Notes: generated by a model from the letters alone, not told the origin. A stretch of DNA of 64,000 nucleotides from Mesostigma viride (GCA_009746045.1 RPFO01000072.1:2429985-2493984); one strand, 5' to 3'; counted from the first letter of the stretch, positions 15,136 to 23,497 are shown. Numbers and translations are program-made.

Positions 15136-15218
<83 letters not shown>

Positions 15219-18200
15219 GCATACATGCACTGCACAACGCACATACCCACAAGCAGAGGGAATGGCTCGGATGCAAGGCTGGCGTGGCCGTGGGCATCGT
15301 TGCAGGCGCCAGCAGCCACCCAAAAGACAAGCGCGGCGTTGGGGGCGGCCACCACCTGGGACCATGCCGCGATTAGGGTGACAATCCACAAAAGGTCATG
15401 AAAGGGAAGAGACAGACGCCCATGGGGAAAGTTGATGAGGAGCATCGGCGGACTGATCGGCTGGGCAATCTTAGCTGCATGGCTTACCAAGTTCATGGCT
15501 ACTGGGCTGGTTTCCTTTGACCATGGGACATGGGCCGATGGTTAGAATGCATCGATGGTCAAGCGTGGAAAGGCACAGGGCTCACGCAATACATGTCAAC
15601 CTGTGACCTGTGGAGGTCAGGGGCCTTGGCCTACTCTAGCGATGATCGGTAGCTAGTGCAATGTTTTGGCCATGCACAGAAGACAGGACACGCTAAGCAC
15701 AGATGGGACACGCCAAGCACCAATGGGACACACTAACCTAGCACCAGGAAATTTCTATATCCGTTCGCAAGGGCTGCGTGGTTCCAAATATACCTCAGGG
15801 CATCGGCGTCCATGGAAAGCAGCAGGCTGAGAATAGGTGCTTATCGTGGGCGGATTAAGGGTACTCAGGTAAGGCGACTTCCCAGGTAGCGACATCCCAG
15901 GAGATAAGACCATGCGATACCCGTCCGTTGCCATGCAAGACCTCTTTGCACCGATTCAATGGCTATCAACTCATGACAGAATCTATATACTGTACTAATA
16001 TACAGACATTATCTGGGGCCTAGCTACCTGCACGGCAAACAGCTGGTTATGCATCATAAACATGCTTTATCGGCTGGTATGGCCCACTCAGACTACTTCA
16101 AGAGAAAGAAGCCACTCTGAAACTTCTACAAAAAAAGTGTCCAAGGTCCACTCACTGTGAACTCTAGCAGGGCGTCCCCCTCTGTGACATTCGTCAACTC
16201 GCCAGGCCCTTGGACCCCAATCGCACCCGTGAGGTTGCACCGCGCTAATCCTGGCCCCAGCACCACGAAGTGCAGAGCCTTGGAAGTGCACACAAAAACC
16301 GTAGCCTTCTGGTCGCCCGCCATGACCATTATGCTGCGGCCAGTACCAATGGTAGGGGCGATCACCGGCTGCAGTGCAGCTGCAATTGCATAAGCGGCAC
16401 ACACAGATGTGAATGTTGGTAGTGGCCAACGCTGTCGCCAGAGGTTTCATGCAAAGCAAGAGATCTAGAGGCACGACGGTTTTTATTCAAGCATTGGGTT
16501 GAAGCAATAAGGGCAAACCTGCTAAAAACTAATCCATTCGGTTTTTGGTGGGCAAGGATAATCCCACCGCGGCGATTGATCAATGGACGCATGCTCGAAG
16601 GGCGCGTTCAATTCAGCAGGAAGTAGAACTGGGCGCAAGCCAGTTTGACTCCAAGGAAAAGCCACAGGTCAAGTTGCAGCAAGGGCAAGTGCTTGATCAG
16701 ACTATCCAGCACTCAGGTCTATGGAAGATCGTTCATCATGCAGGGCCTACGAGCTAGTTCTTTATTAATGTTCCCGCACTCCATCTCCTGGACTGTCTAC
16801 CGCTGCCTGTCAACTACAGCCGTCAGAGAACCATCCGACCTTATTCCAGACCATCCGACCTTATTCCAGACCATCCGACCTTATTCCAGACCATCCGACC
16901 TTATTCCAGACCATCCGACCTTATTCCAGACCATCCGACCTTATTCCAGACCATCCGACCTTATTCCAGACCATCCGACCTTATTCCAGACCATCCGACC
17001 TTATTCCAGACCATCCGACCTTATTCCAGACCATCCGACCTTATTCCAGACCATCCGACCTTATTCCAGACCATCCGACCTTATTCCAGACCATCCGACC
17101 TTATTCCAGACCATCCGACCTTATTCCAGACCATCCGACCTTATTCCAGACCATCCGACCTTATTCCAGACCATCCGACCTTATTCCAGACCATCCGACC
17201 TTATTCCAGACCATCCGACCTTATTCCAGACCATCCGACCTTATTCCAGACCATCCGACCTTATTCCAGAGCCCCTTCAAAGTTCAACCCTGACTGCGCC
17301 GAGCGCAAGCTGCCACTTGCACCTTCAGGTCCTCGATCACTCATTCTGCACATTGCCCACGGTAAGCCGACTATGCGAATGGCCTACTATTTTCTGCCAC
17401 TCACCCACAGCAGAGTTGAGCTATAAATTCGTTGTCTGACAGCCTGTCCCTAATTACAGCATGGATAGCCAGGTACATGCCATTGACATTCACAACAGAT
17501 ATCGGCGCTGCTTGTCTCTTTGATATGAATGGGGGAGGTATTACTGCTACTCACCGACAGCAAAAATGGGTTCCCCTTGCGGGCCTGAAAATGGCGACAC
17601 GTCAAGCGGCAACAGGGACATCCCCCAGTCCTCCTGCAGTTCCCATAGGGTCCCTGACACCTTGAGTTCTGCCGCCGCGACAAGGGGCGTGAGCGACAGC
17701 TGCAAGGATACAGCTTCCCGGCCGCCCGTCGTATTCCAGGGCCCCAGGTGGCACATGACCACGCATGTGCCAGCATCAGCTGGCAGGGTGCAGGAACCCT
17801 GGGATGGCACTGCCGCCTCCCACCTGAAACCAGAGCACCCGCTACTGCAAGCCGCGACATTGGTAAAATCCCCTGTAGGTTGGTGGGAGATGTTCAAGTA
17901 CAGGACCAAAGTGTTGTCGTCGACTCTCTTCCCGGGCACCAGCAAGAGACTTGCTGAGAGAGCAAAGGACTGGTTGACTGCCACCTGGCCTACACCAGAC
18001 AATGTTGATAGAGACAACCGGGAACTTGGAATAATCAGGGGAATAATCAGGGGCACTTCCTCCCCTACTACTAGCGCCGACACAAGTGCCGCGGTAAGGC
18101 CTGGCATGTCATCTGGTTGCTTGGGTCCCAGACGCGGCTCTGGCACAGAGGCTCGGGGTGATGGCTGCAGGGGCACATTGGATGGCACCAGGGTCGAGCC

Positions 18201-18373
18201 AGAGGATGGTGACAGAGGTGGTGACGGGGGCACCTGCAGCGTCGGGATGGCCACATGCGTGGATGAGGCTGTTGACAGAGGGGGTGCTGGCCCAGAAAAC
18301 GCAACTAGTAGGGGGTGGGGTGGGGGAGCCTGGGCCGGTGCAGGGGACGACCCGCCAGCCAATAGTGGTAGAC
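113..18373 (-). CDS. Large spliced gene: Ig-like extracellular, multipass membrane protein (partial)
   Basis: A minus-strand gene is inferred from a series of open segments, each bounded by AG acceptors and GTRAGT-like donors. The order from the N-terminal side is a Pro-rich and Cys-containing region, Ig-like domains resembling Big_12, then hydrophobic helices alternating with polar loops. This suggests a surface protein with a large ectodomain and a multipass C-terminal half. Exon phases fit for 12681-12537 to 12228, for 11158 to 10749 to 9786, for 8035 to 7621 to 6391, for 4117 to 3886, and for 2001 to 470. Phases do not join at some other steps (9472 to 8035, 6231 to 4117, 3772 to 2001, 313 to 169), so exons are missing from this list. 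Neither the start nor the stop codon is identified. The family cannot be named; a receptor or channel-like role is only a guess. Confidence 0.7.
313..470 (-). CDS. Exon: hydrophilic segment
   Basis: A 158-nt exon with acceptor CATCACAG and donor AAGGTGCAC. It encodes charged residues including HEQIKLGMRIARL and NLDERMISRVYL. It joins the preceding exon in phase. Its trailing phase does not fit the next helix exon, so its donor may be different or an exon may be missing. Confidence 0.55.
1567..1588. repeat. (AT)11 microsatellite
   Basis: Eleven AT dinucleotides within an intron of the membrane-protein gene. Confidence 0.95.
1688..2001 (-). CDS. Exon: Ser/Gly/Arg-rich cytosolic loop
   Basis: A 314-nt exon with acceptor CTCTCGCAG and donor CAGGTGAGC. 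It is rich in Ser, Gly, Arg and Ala with a CCGC cluster, typical of a disordered cytosolic segment. It ends in phase 0 and joins the exon at 470 in frame. Confidence 0.65.
2128..2409. mobile_element. MITE-like element with ~35-bp inverted termini
   Basis: The left end ATTCGAGAGCTT...TTTTGCCCTTCAATTGCG is matched by the reverse complement of the right end. The main difference is an 8-bp interruption (CCGGAGCC) on the left. The 282-bp length and lack of coding capacity fit a miniature inverted-repeat transposable element in an intron. A target duplication is not clear. Confidence 0.7.
2410..3771. other. Intronic sequence, no supported gene
   Basis: There are no convincing coding exons. A donor-like motif CAAGGTATGCGCGTGC on the minus strand occurs twice (near 2900 and 2985), and one may end a missing exon. 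A direct repeat CAGATGTGACGTGTG lies at about 2577-2607, and a CA/CCCCA-rich tract at 3290-3320. Confidence 0.5.
3772..3886 (-). CDS. Exon: short hydrophobic segment
   Basis: A 115-nt exon with acceptor GATGTCAG and donor CGCGTGAGT. It contains FYYFMAVFLARLFGV, possibly a membrane-associated helix. It ends in phase 0, whereas the next supported exon (2001) needs one extra base, so at least one exon between them is missing. A candidate end is the CAAGGTATGC donor near 2986. Confidence 0.6.
3917..4117 (-). CDS. Exon: amphipathic/cytosolic region
   Basis: A 201-nt exon with donor GAAGTGAGT and acceptor ATTTGAG. It is mixed basic and aromatic, rich in Leu, with several Cys and no clear helix longer than 18 residues. 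Two trailing bases join in phase with the next exon at 3886. Confidence 0.65.
4118..6230. other. Long intron or intergenic stretch with repeat debris
   Basis: No gene is supported. It contains a G run (about 4418-4436) and a GGTTCGAACCC match to a Pol III B box at about 4804. The motif GGAGCTCGCGAAC occurs twice (near 4939 and 5177). The segment 4560-5420 has the appearance of an old repeat, but no terminal structure was found. Confidence 0.4.
5908..6006. repeat. 51-bp tandem duplication
   Basis: The unit beginning CCTACAACCAGTGGCGCGC occurs at 5908 and again at 5959, nearly identical. Confidence 0.9.
6231..6391 (-). CDS. Exon: two membrane helices
   Basis: A 161-nt exon with acceptor GGTGCAG and donor GGGTAAGT. 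It encodes GPLISVAVGLAHPLAIVIF and a second helix GYLILIKVIW. It joins the exon ending at 7392 in phase and itself ends in phase 0. Confidence 0.75.
7392..7621 (-). CDS. Exon: two membrane helices
   Basis: A 230-nt exon with acceptor CATGCAG and donor AGGTGCGT. It encodes two hydrophobic helices (around LELAACLVIRGVVLLVLWVM and FLVLMLTFPTMAQACMFY), separated by an acidic/basic loop of about 25 residues. Phases match both neighbours (8035-7918 and 6391-6231). Confidence 0.75.
7918..8035 (-). CDS. Exon: short membrane segment; acceptor embedded in a minisatellite
   Basis: A 118-nt exon with donor GAGTGAGTG. The only in-phase acceptor is AAGATAG, which lies within the first unit of the 82-bp tandem array (8035-8855). 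The exon encodes VGFIVMLSLYCVQG followed by a Pro/Val-rich tail. The two bases left over join in phase with the exon at 7621. Confidence 0.65.
8035..8855. repeat. 82-bp minisatellite, 10 copies
   Basis: Ten units start at 8035, 8117, 8199 and so on every 82 bp; the ninth has one extra C. Units differ only at a few positions (GACGAGG/GATGAGG, TACACA/TATACA, TTGCTGG/TTGTTGG). The array lies in an intron. On the minus strand each unit carries AAGATAG, the same acceptor used by the exon ending at 8035. Confidence 0.97.
9472..9786 (-). CDS. Exon: polar loop after a membrane helix
   Basis: A 315-nt exon (105 codons) with acceptor CCCTGCCAG and donor AGGTAACG. It begins MMGRLDVRKD and continues with Trp-rich, then Ser/Thr/Gly-rich sequence and one Cys, consistent with a large hydrophilic loop. 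Its phase matches the exon ending at 10627. Confidence 0.7.
9827..9922. repeat. 32-bp tandem repeat, 3 copies
   Basis: Three identical units beginning AATTGGTTGAACATTCAAAT lie just upstream (gene sense) of the exon that starts at 9786. Confidence 0.95.
10393..10587. repeat. 65-bp tandem repeat, 3 copies
   Basis: Units begin GGCCCAAGAAACAGCCCC at 10393, 10458 and 10523, with a few substitutions, within the intron after the 10627 donor. Confidence 0.95.
10627..10749 (-). CDS. Exon: membrane helix
   Basis: A 123-nt exon (41 codons, phase 0 at both ends) with acceptor CTTTTCAG and donor CAGGTGGGT. The Cys/Leu-rich segment LLGCCCLSAILSLQAYVW is a likely transmembrane helix. Both neighbours join in phase. 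Confidence 0.75.
11046..11158 (-). CDS. Exon: membrane helix
   Basis: A 113-nt exon with acceptor TTGCGCAG and donor GGTAAGC. It encodes a hydrophobic stretch centred on LPLSVVFATLAAV, followed by basic residues. It ends in phase 0 and joins the next exon at 10749 without a stop. This appears to mark the passage from ectodomain to membrane region. Confidence 0.7.
11752..11877 (-). CDS. Possible exon: ectodomain segment
   Basis: Open minus-strand stretch with a possible acceptor ATTGTGCAG. Its composition (alternating hydrophobic residues, single Cys) fits the ectodomain, but the donor is weak. The plus strand here also carries a good acceptor (CATTCACAG) and donor (AAGGTAAGT) 36 nt apart, so the assignment is uncertain. 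Confidence 0.35.
12060..12228 (-). CDS. Exon: second half of an Ig-like (Big_12-like) domain
   Basis: Acceptor GCCGCAG fixes the start. The donor is uncertain because several GT dinucleotides lie between 12110 and 12010, so the end is approximate. The exon carries a beta-strand pattern followed by CAALDAAGHCSMASGTVTV, the standard closing motif of Big_12 repeats. The phase matches the 12537-12681 exon. Confidence 0.65.
12537..12681 (-). CDS. Exon: first half of an Ig-like (Big_12-like) domain
   Basis: A 145-nt exon with acceptor CTGGCAG and donor TGGTATGT. It contains FSEPVTGFSPQGLQVTGGNL, the characteristic strand and turn of Big_12-type Ig-like domains. Its trailing two bases join in phase with the exon starting at 12228, which supplies the second half. 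The 50-bp minisatellite ends only 36 bp upstream of this acceptor. Confidence 0.8.
12718..13817. repeat. 50-bp minisatellite, 22 copies
   Basis: Exactly 22 units of 50 bp beginning GTTGTTTGACACCAGCAGAT. Variation is almost limited to A/G at one site (TACTAATAAG/TACTGATAAG), plus one GATCAG. The unit has no stop on the minus strand in any frame, which creates long artefactual open frames. The array sits in the intron directly before the Ig-like exon at 12681. Confidence 0.97.
14691..15216. repeat. (GGGA)n / (GGTA)n / (AG)n compound microsatellite
   Basis: About 400 bp of GGGA units with interspersed GGA, then about five GGTA units, then about 43 AG dinucleotides. The plus strand has strong G-quadruplex potential. 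It is intronic, so the transcribed minus strand reads as a CCCT/CT pyrimidine tract. Confidence 0.97.
15247..15474 (-). CDS. Exon: C-terminal half of an Ig-like (Big_12-like) domain
   Basis: A 228-nt open segment with acceptor CATGCAG and donor GGTATGTG. Its last third reads VAAGACNDAHGHASLASEP. This fits the closing strand pattern of bacterial Ig-like repeats of the Big_12 type (valine-rich strand, then A-G-x-x-x-D-x-x-G-x-x-x). The matching first half should lie in an upstream exon, which I could not place. Confidence 0.6.
16156..16391 (-). CDS. Exon: ectodomain segment
   Basis: Open segment on the minus strand with donor ACAGTGAGTG at its end. Two nearby AG acceptors (TTGCAG and CTGCAG, about 16382-16391) make the start uncertain by about 10 nt. 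It encodes alternating hydrophobic residues with two Cys and the N-glycosylation-type sites NLT and NVT, consistent with a beta-rich extracellular module next to the Ig-like domains. The family is not recognised. Confidence 0.6.
16831..17270. repeat. 20-bp minisatellite, 22 identical copies
   Basis: The unit CCATCCGACCTTATTCCAGA is repeated 22 times with no visible variation, in the intron between the exons ending at 17555 and starting near 16391. Confidence 0.98.
17555..18373 (-). CDS. Exon: Pro-rich plus Cys-containing ectodomain segment
   Basis: The exon is 819 nt and fully open, with acceptor CCACAG before 18373 and donor GGTGAGTAG after 17555. The first ~90 residues are Pro/Ser/Ala-rich, like an extracellular linker. 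The rest has N-glycosylation-type sites (NQS, NIS, NTT) and six Cys within about 40 residues, as expected for a secreted domain. No domain family is recognised. This is the most upstream exon I can support; earlier exons may lie above 18373. Confidence 0.7.
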
Positions 18374-20020
18374 CTGTGGATAGCAGGAAGCCACGAACGT
18401 ATCATGCATGGAGAGACAAAACAGACTGTGTGGGACCATGCCATAAGCCTCGAGATCTGCAAAAACTTGCTACATCTAACATGACTCATTCCATTATGAA
18501 GAGAACACTGGTGCATATGCATGCAGCATACACTTAGCGGGGCATCACATTATCTACTGACAGTGCAAAAAACTGCCTGCACAGGCACACACACACATGC
18601 GCGCACACACACAGTCACGCCAATTGAGTCTTGGGGTGGGGAATGCGGGAGGGCATGAAAATTGGATTGAGTTAAAACATGACGACGATAATTGGTACAT
18701 TAAACTAGACTTGCCACTGGCTTGCAACCAGTCGTTCCTTGACCCTGCTGCATATGGTGGACGATATGGGATATTGGATACACAGAAGCAAACAAATATT
18801 ACCGGCCATCCATGGCAACGCCATGTGCCTTTCTGGATCTATAGAACAAGAACCCAACGACAGTGTGTTATGATCGATGCTCATGTAGTATGATGGACGC
18901 ACATGTGTGCAGTGTCAGGTCACGAACGCCCTGATCATTGGACGCATTGTTTTGTTATCAAAATGGTTAAGGAGCAGCAGGTACAGACAGGACCAGAGCG
19001 CTGCAGTACAGCCAGCTATCATGCACTGAAGAGCATGCACCTAATTTTTGAATGTATCGACGTTTTGTCCGCATGCACGCAGGCCCGGCCGGCGGAAGGT
19101 AAAATTTAAAATAGTTGATCTATTTCCAATGATGTATTACATGCAGCTCCGGCCACATTAAGCCGTTTACACAGCAAGCAACGGCGGCCACTAAAGTAGC
19201 ATCTGGCAAGGGGTAAGCAAAATTAGCGGTATCTGCATGAGCACAGTACTGCATTTATATATAACGAACTGTACGTTATAAGCATTAGCTCCTACAATAT
19301 AGTGTACCCCATACATCATGTATATTGAATACATACCGGCGCAGCACGTGCAGAGAAGCAGCAGCAGCTCCCAAAAAAAGGACGCGGTGGCAGCTTGACA
19401 GCTCGAGGCGTATACGTACGGCCGCTTGGACAAACTAGCGATACCAGACCATCGCCTGCAGGCTACGGTTGTCCGCCGCATGATGCCGAGCTGCCCGTGC
19501 GCTGGCCAAACAGCGCTTGAACACTAGAGCACCCACGTGCAATTTAATATTTAAAAAATAGCAATAGTAATAATAATAATAAGCCGGCTCCAGGAAACTA
19601 ACCTGGCGCTGCAAGTGATGCATAGACGGAGAGTAAAGTGCCGATTTAATAAGCACACATGTAATTCATTGACATTACTTTACAGTACTCGAGCTGCTCA
19701 TGATAATTATCATAGTTGGCTAATCATGACAACGCATTAGCCTTTTTTTTGGTCTACTCGATACTCCATGGTGCAGTGCAGGCTTCACTGCAACGGCGAC
19801 ATAGAACGGCCTGTCTGTATTGCAGGTTTCTCACGCGTTTTCTGCATGATCGACACAGAATACGTACAGTATGCTTACAACATCTAACAGCTGGTTATGG
19901 TCGACGCGCGTCATCAAAGGACGGGTTAACTCATCAAAGGACGCGAGATCGGGAAAAACCATCATAAGCCCTGCATAACACTGCATATGTGAGGTGAGAG
20001 TGCCCGTGTGACCGTGAGTG
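18374..20020. other. No supported gene
   Basis: Only short open frames, a CA-rich tract near 18580-18612, and short TAA repeats near 19565-19582. Upstream exons of the minus-strand gene could lie here, but none has paired splice signals I trust. Confidence 0.5.
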
Positions 20021-20225
20021 GCCTTAATTTTTCCGGGTAAATCAGGGAAAATGGGTATTTTTTATTAACCAATAAGAATATCGAGTGGCCTTAATTCCCT
20101 AAACACTACCTAGCAAGATAGGGGGCCACGTCGACGTGCATCCGGGAAGTATCCATGCTGTATCTAGTTGTTGTTGTTGTTGTTGTTGTGTCCCACGCCG
20201 CACATGGGCAGCAGAAAGTCTATAG
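20021..20225 (-). repeat. Internally deleted inverted copy of the segment at 37769-38250
   Basis: On the minus strand, 20215-20110 matches 37769-37835 (CTGCTGCCCATGTG, then GGCGTGGGACACAACAACAA, then CTAGCAAGAT). Next, 20095-20030 matches 38203-38250 (CGATATTC, TATTGGTTAATAAAAAATA). The intervening ~370 bp are absent, so this is a dispersed, decayed repeat. Confidence 0.75.
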
Positions 20226-21840
20226 CTGTATCTGGTGTGCATATGTAATGTGCTCTCCCCTTCATAGGGGTTAGGGCCACTTAAGCATCCAAAAGGGGCT
20301 CTATGGTCTAGTAAGGCTCCGTTTTAGCCACTGACATCTTGATACCCTAGGCTTAGCAGGGATTACCTACTGGCTATATTTGGAATAAACGTACACCTAT
20401 TTTTTTTTTTTGAGACTCCCCGCGCGAACTCTGCACGTCATGTGCACGTGTTTTTTTTTGAGCTGTGACATCCAGCCAAGATGTGCATTTGTTCTAGTTT
20501 TGGTTGGTTGCATTTGGACTGCGTAATTTTTTTTTTTGAGACTATACAATTTACCTATACAGTACAGAGTTGAGTTTTTTTCTAAAGGATTTGCACTGTA
20601 CTGTGTACATATACACCCCCCGCATTGGTAGTTTTAATTCAGTTCAGCCAAAAGGCCCTTCGGAGTTAGACATTAGCGTTTTATTGGTTGAAAGTGTTAC
20701 TGTGTCCGCCCAATTAATTAATTATTAGTTTGTTTGTTTGTTTGGTTACCGAACAACCGTTAAACCGGCTGCGAAATTTAATAATTCTTTGTTTGTTTTG
20801 TATAACCCAGCCGGATGCACTGCTCTTACGGCTAGTAAAAGCACATTTTTCAGCCAGAGATTTAATATTTCTTTGTTTTTTACCGCAAAAGAAGCGCTCT
20901 TGGCAGTCAAATTATTTATTTACACTTTCTTTATTTGTTTGGTAGCTTCAAAAACTACAGGTCAGTACACTCGGGAATTAGTTAATTAAAATTATTTTGT
21001 TTTATTTATCGTTTGCAGCTGGCCGGCGCCCAGCCTCATAATTATTTAGTAAAACTACCAATGCGGAGGGTGTACACACAAGTGGTCACATATCACTACC
21101 AAGACCTATATTTCACTACACCGCACATACGTATTGTATATAATTCGACGTGGCTTTTTCATTTTGCCTTCGTATATCTATTTTTTTTTTTTTGAGTCTC
21201 GATGTGCACATGTGGTTTGGCTAAGCTTAGGGCCGCCTAGCGGCTAAGCTTAGGTAAGGTTTACCAAACATTTCAAACTTTTCATTAAAATTATATTAAA
21301 ATATTTAAGCGCGACGCACAGCGTCTCCACAGACATTTTTCTACCTACAAAAGTCATACAATGTTAATCATGATTCTGGCGCTGTCACAAGGTCCGGCCG
21401 GCGACTTGCGCCGGAAATGCGCGGACTACACAAATTAATTTGGCACACGGCCACGTCCAGGCTGTTTGGGATCATAAAAAGACTTTCCTCACGTGACTTA
21501 GTGTTTTCCTGTTGACATCATGCCCATTTAATATTAATGCTGCTGTTACCCTGCTCATGACCATGCCCTGAATTCCATTCTTTGGTGACTTAGTGTTTTC
21601 TTGTTTAGGGGCTGGCATGCATGCGTTGCCGCCGTTGACATGCCATGGATGAAAAACGCCAAGAAGAGTATATGGCCCCGCTGCCACCAAAAAGCACCTG
21701 GTTGATCAACCAAGGGGATAGCCTGCACAGTGAGACACAAACACGGCAGACCCAGCAAAGCAAAACTGTTCAGGTTGTAAGCGAGTGGAGATTACTTTTG
21801 ACATGCTTGATGAAGAAATATATAACACACCTTCTATTGT
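20226..21840. other. AT-rich intergenic repeat debris
   Basis: No gene is supported. Four oligo-T runs (9-13 nt) followed by TGAG occur near 20401, 20452, 20528 and 21181; on the minus strand these read CTCA then oligo(A), like tails of old retroposed copies. GTTT repeats lie near 20729. The string ATTTTGCCTTCGTATAT at about 21164 recurs at about 35313. Confidence 0.5.
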
Positions 21841-21845
21841 CACAC
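21841..21845. repeat. Target-site duplication (left)
   Basis: CACAC directly precedes the 5' LTR and is repeated directly after the 3' LTR at 34247-34251. A longer string CACACCTTCTAT also occurs at 21826 and at 34247, a local repeat of the original site. Confidence 0.85.
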
Positions 21846-22427
21846 TGTTACGTCCCGGCCCTTTAGGTCGGACGTAACAATGGAATAAATTACTAAGGCC
21901 TTGTGGCCGTTGTACTAAGTTTTATGGACAATGACTCTTGCGTGAATTGGACTAGCTATTTTGGTCCTAGGTTGCCCTTTTAGGTACCGGTGCGGTGGCG
22001 CCGCGTCAGTTCCGAGTCCATTTGTGGTACTAGACGTGGATCCTGTAGTTGAGGGTCGATGTCGGCCCGGATCCTACGTGGAATGTTTGGCTCGGATTGG
22101 TCCAGGGAAATTGGCATGTATCTGCGCCGCAATCAACCTAGGTTAAATTGGTCCGAGGACGAGAGTCTCGTCCTCTTGGTTTAATGAATGATAAGTGCGA
22201 ATACGCCTACACATTGAGCCCGGGGCATTATCCATTTGTGATTGGTATTGCTAGCCATTATAAGTGTGAACTAATTAGCTTGGCATTAAGCCGTGATGCC
22301 AGATATCTCACGACTCACGTCGTGAAGCGCAACCTACTTTAGGCTATCCTGAATTATTCCTAATTCCGGCAAGAAGGGTCTTTCGCTACGTAGCTCAGGC
22401 TAGGTGTGTCTGGGCTGGGACGTAACA
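21846..22427 (+). repeat. 5' LTR
   Basis: 582 bp, beginning TGTTACGTCCC and ending GGGACGTAACA, so the LTR has an 11-bp perfect terminal inverted repeat. GGACGTAACA also recurs internally about 25 bp from the left end. A near-perfect hairpin (GAGGACGAGA / TCTCGTCCTC) sits at 22155-22175. Confidence 0.95.
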
Positions 22428-22428
22428 C

Positions 22429-22441
22429 TGGTTATCGGAGG
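22429..22441 (+). promoter_or_regulatory. Candidate primer-binding site
   Basis: TGGTTATCGGAGG begins one base after the LTR. The TGG start is expected for pairing with a tRNA 3'-CCA end. The specific tRNA was not identified. Confidence 0.5.
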
Positions 22442-23158
22442 AAATGTGCTGGAAAGGTTAGCTAACTCTCGCGGAGAGGGTTAGTGAGCCAATTGGGATA
22501 CCAAGGCTGAGTTTGACGTAGGTAGAGGTTCCGGAATTCAACGACTGCTGACTGGTCGGCGGCCAGCCCGTAAAGGGATTCAACGACGACCTAGCCAGCA
22601 AGCGGCCAGTCTGGGATACTCGGCGGGGCTAGCAATAGTCCTGTGGTGAGGTGCTGTAAACGATAGCGTTCAGCTCTCCTGTTTTCAACGACACCTAGTG
22701 GCGGCCAGGGCTTGCCTTCAACGACACCGGGTGGCGGCCAGCTCAGGAGGATTTAACGTCATCGATTATGGTGCGTCCCCTAGATAGGATACAAGCGATG
22801 CCTGTGGAAGGCTAGCTGGCTTGCTCGCTTTCTCTCCGGGTTCGCACGCGTAGGGGTTCTCGTTACACGTTGTGCCTCTATAGGGTGTGAATGTCGTTGG
22901 TTCGAATGGAAGTTGCGGACGACAACCATTCGTTGTTTTACATGTTGTGGGGGTGAATACCGTCTGGCTGTTGCCGACTGTGTTGACGGTGTTTACCTCC
23001 GTGTAATCGTTGTATAGCCTCTTTGCCGCGGATGGCGGGGGCGTGTGCTGTACTACACTCCGTGCTCCTCCTCGTTTGTTTAAGGTCACTGCATTAGAGG
23101 TAGCCTGGGTTTCCCCTTTCTCTCCTGCTTGCAAGCCGCTGCCAGACTATGATGTAAC
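22442..23158 (+). other. Retrotransposon leader region
   Basis: About 0.7 kb of non-coding leader between the primer-binding site and the first ORF. The motif TTCAACGAC followed by GGCGGCCAG or similar recurs several times between 22537 and 22745, suggesting a structured or packaging-type RNA region. No ORF is supported. Confidence 0.5.
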
Positions 23159-23497
23159 ATGCCCCGACGTAAAATAAACAAGGGTGGACAGTCTGGATAT
23201 CCTTACTATGCAGTAGCTCACGACGGGGATAAGGGTAGACCTGCTATATTCTACAGCTGGAAGACTTGTGAGGAACACATTAAAGATAAGATATTGTCCC
23301 AAGGCTCTAGTGCTAAGTGGAAAGGGTTTGATAACATTACAGATGCAGATAGGTTTGTTAGGGAACACATGCCATTGCCTGAGGGGATGCACATCACACG
23401 TGAATGCTCCAAGCCACCCACGCTCAGCAGCCAGGGGGAGGGGACAGCAGTTACAGTTACCTTCTCTCAGCTGACCATTGGCCCTAGCAAACAGTAG
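23159..23497 (+). CDS. Small ORF with RNase H1-type hybrid-binding (viroplasmin-like) domain
   Basis: A 112-codon ORF in its own frame upstream of gag. Residues ~15-70 follow the pattern of the RNase H1 N-terminal hybrid-binding domain, shared with caulimovirus viroplasmin: YYAVAHDGDKGRPAIFYSW, then a Lys-containing helix, then AKWKGFDNITDADRFVREH. In RNase H1 this domain binds RNA/DNA hybrids. Here it stands alone, without the RNase H catalytic domain, which pol encodes separately. The C-terminal ~40 residues are polar and unrecognised. A role in binding RNA or hybrids during reverse transcription is inference. Confidence 0.75.
   Translation: MPRRKINKGGQSGYPYYAVAHDGDKGRPAIFYSWKTCEEHIKDKILSQGSSAKWKGFDNITDADRFVREHMPLPEGMHITRECSKPPTLSSQGEGTAVTVTFSQLTIGPSKQ

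Noticed and set aside
14571-15496. Pro/Ser/Leu-repeat frames of 228-276 codons
   Set aside because: These are translations of the GGGA and AG microsatellite; only the 15247-15474 part has exon signals.
16831-17270. 264-codon plus-strand frame over the 20-bp repeat
   Set aside because: Artefact of a repeat without stops; no domain, and antisense to the spliced gene.
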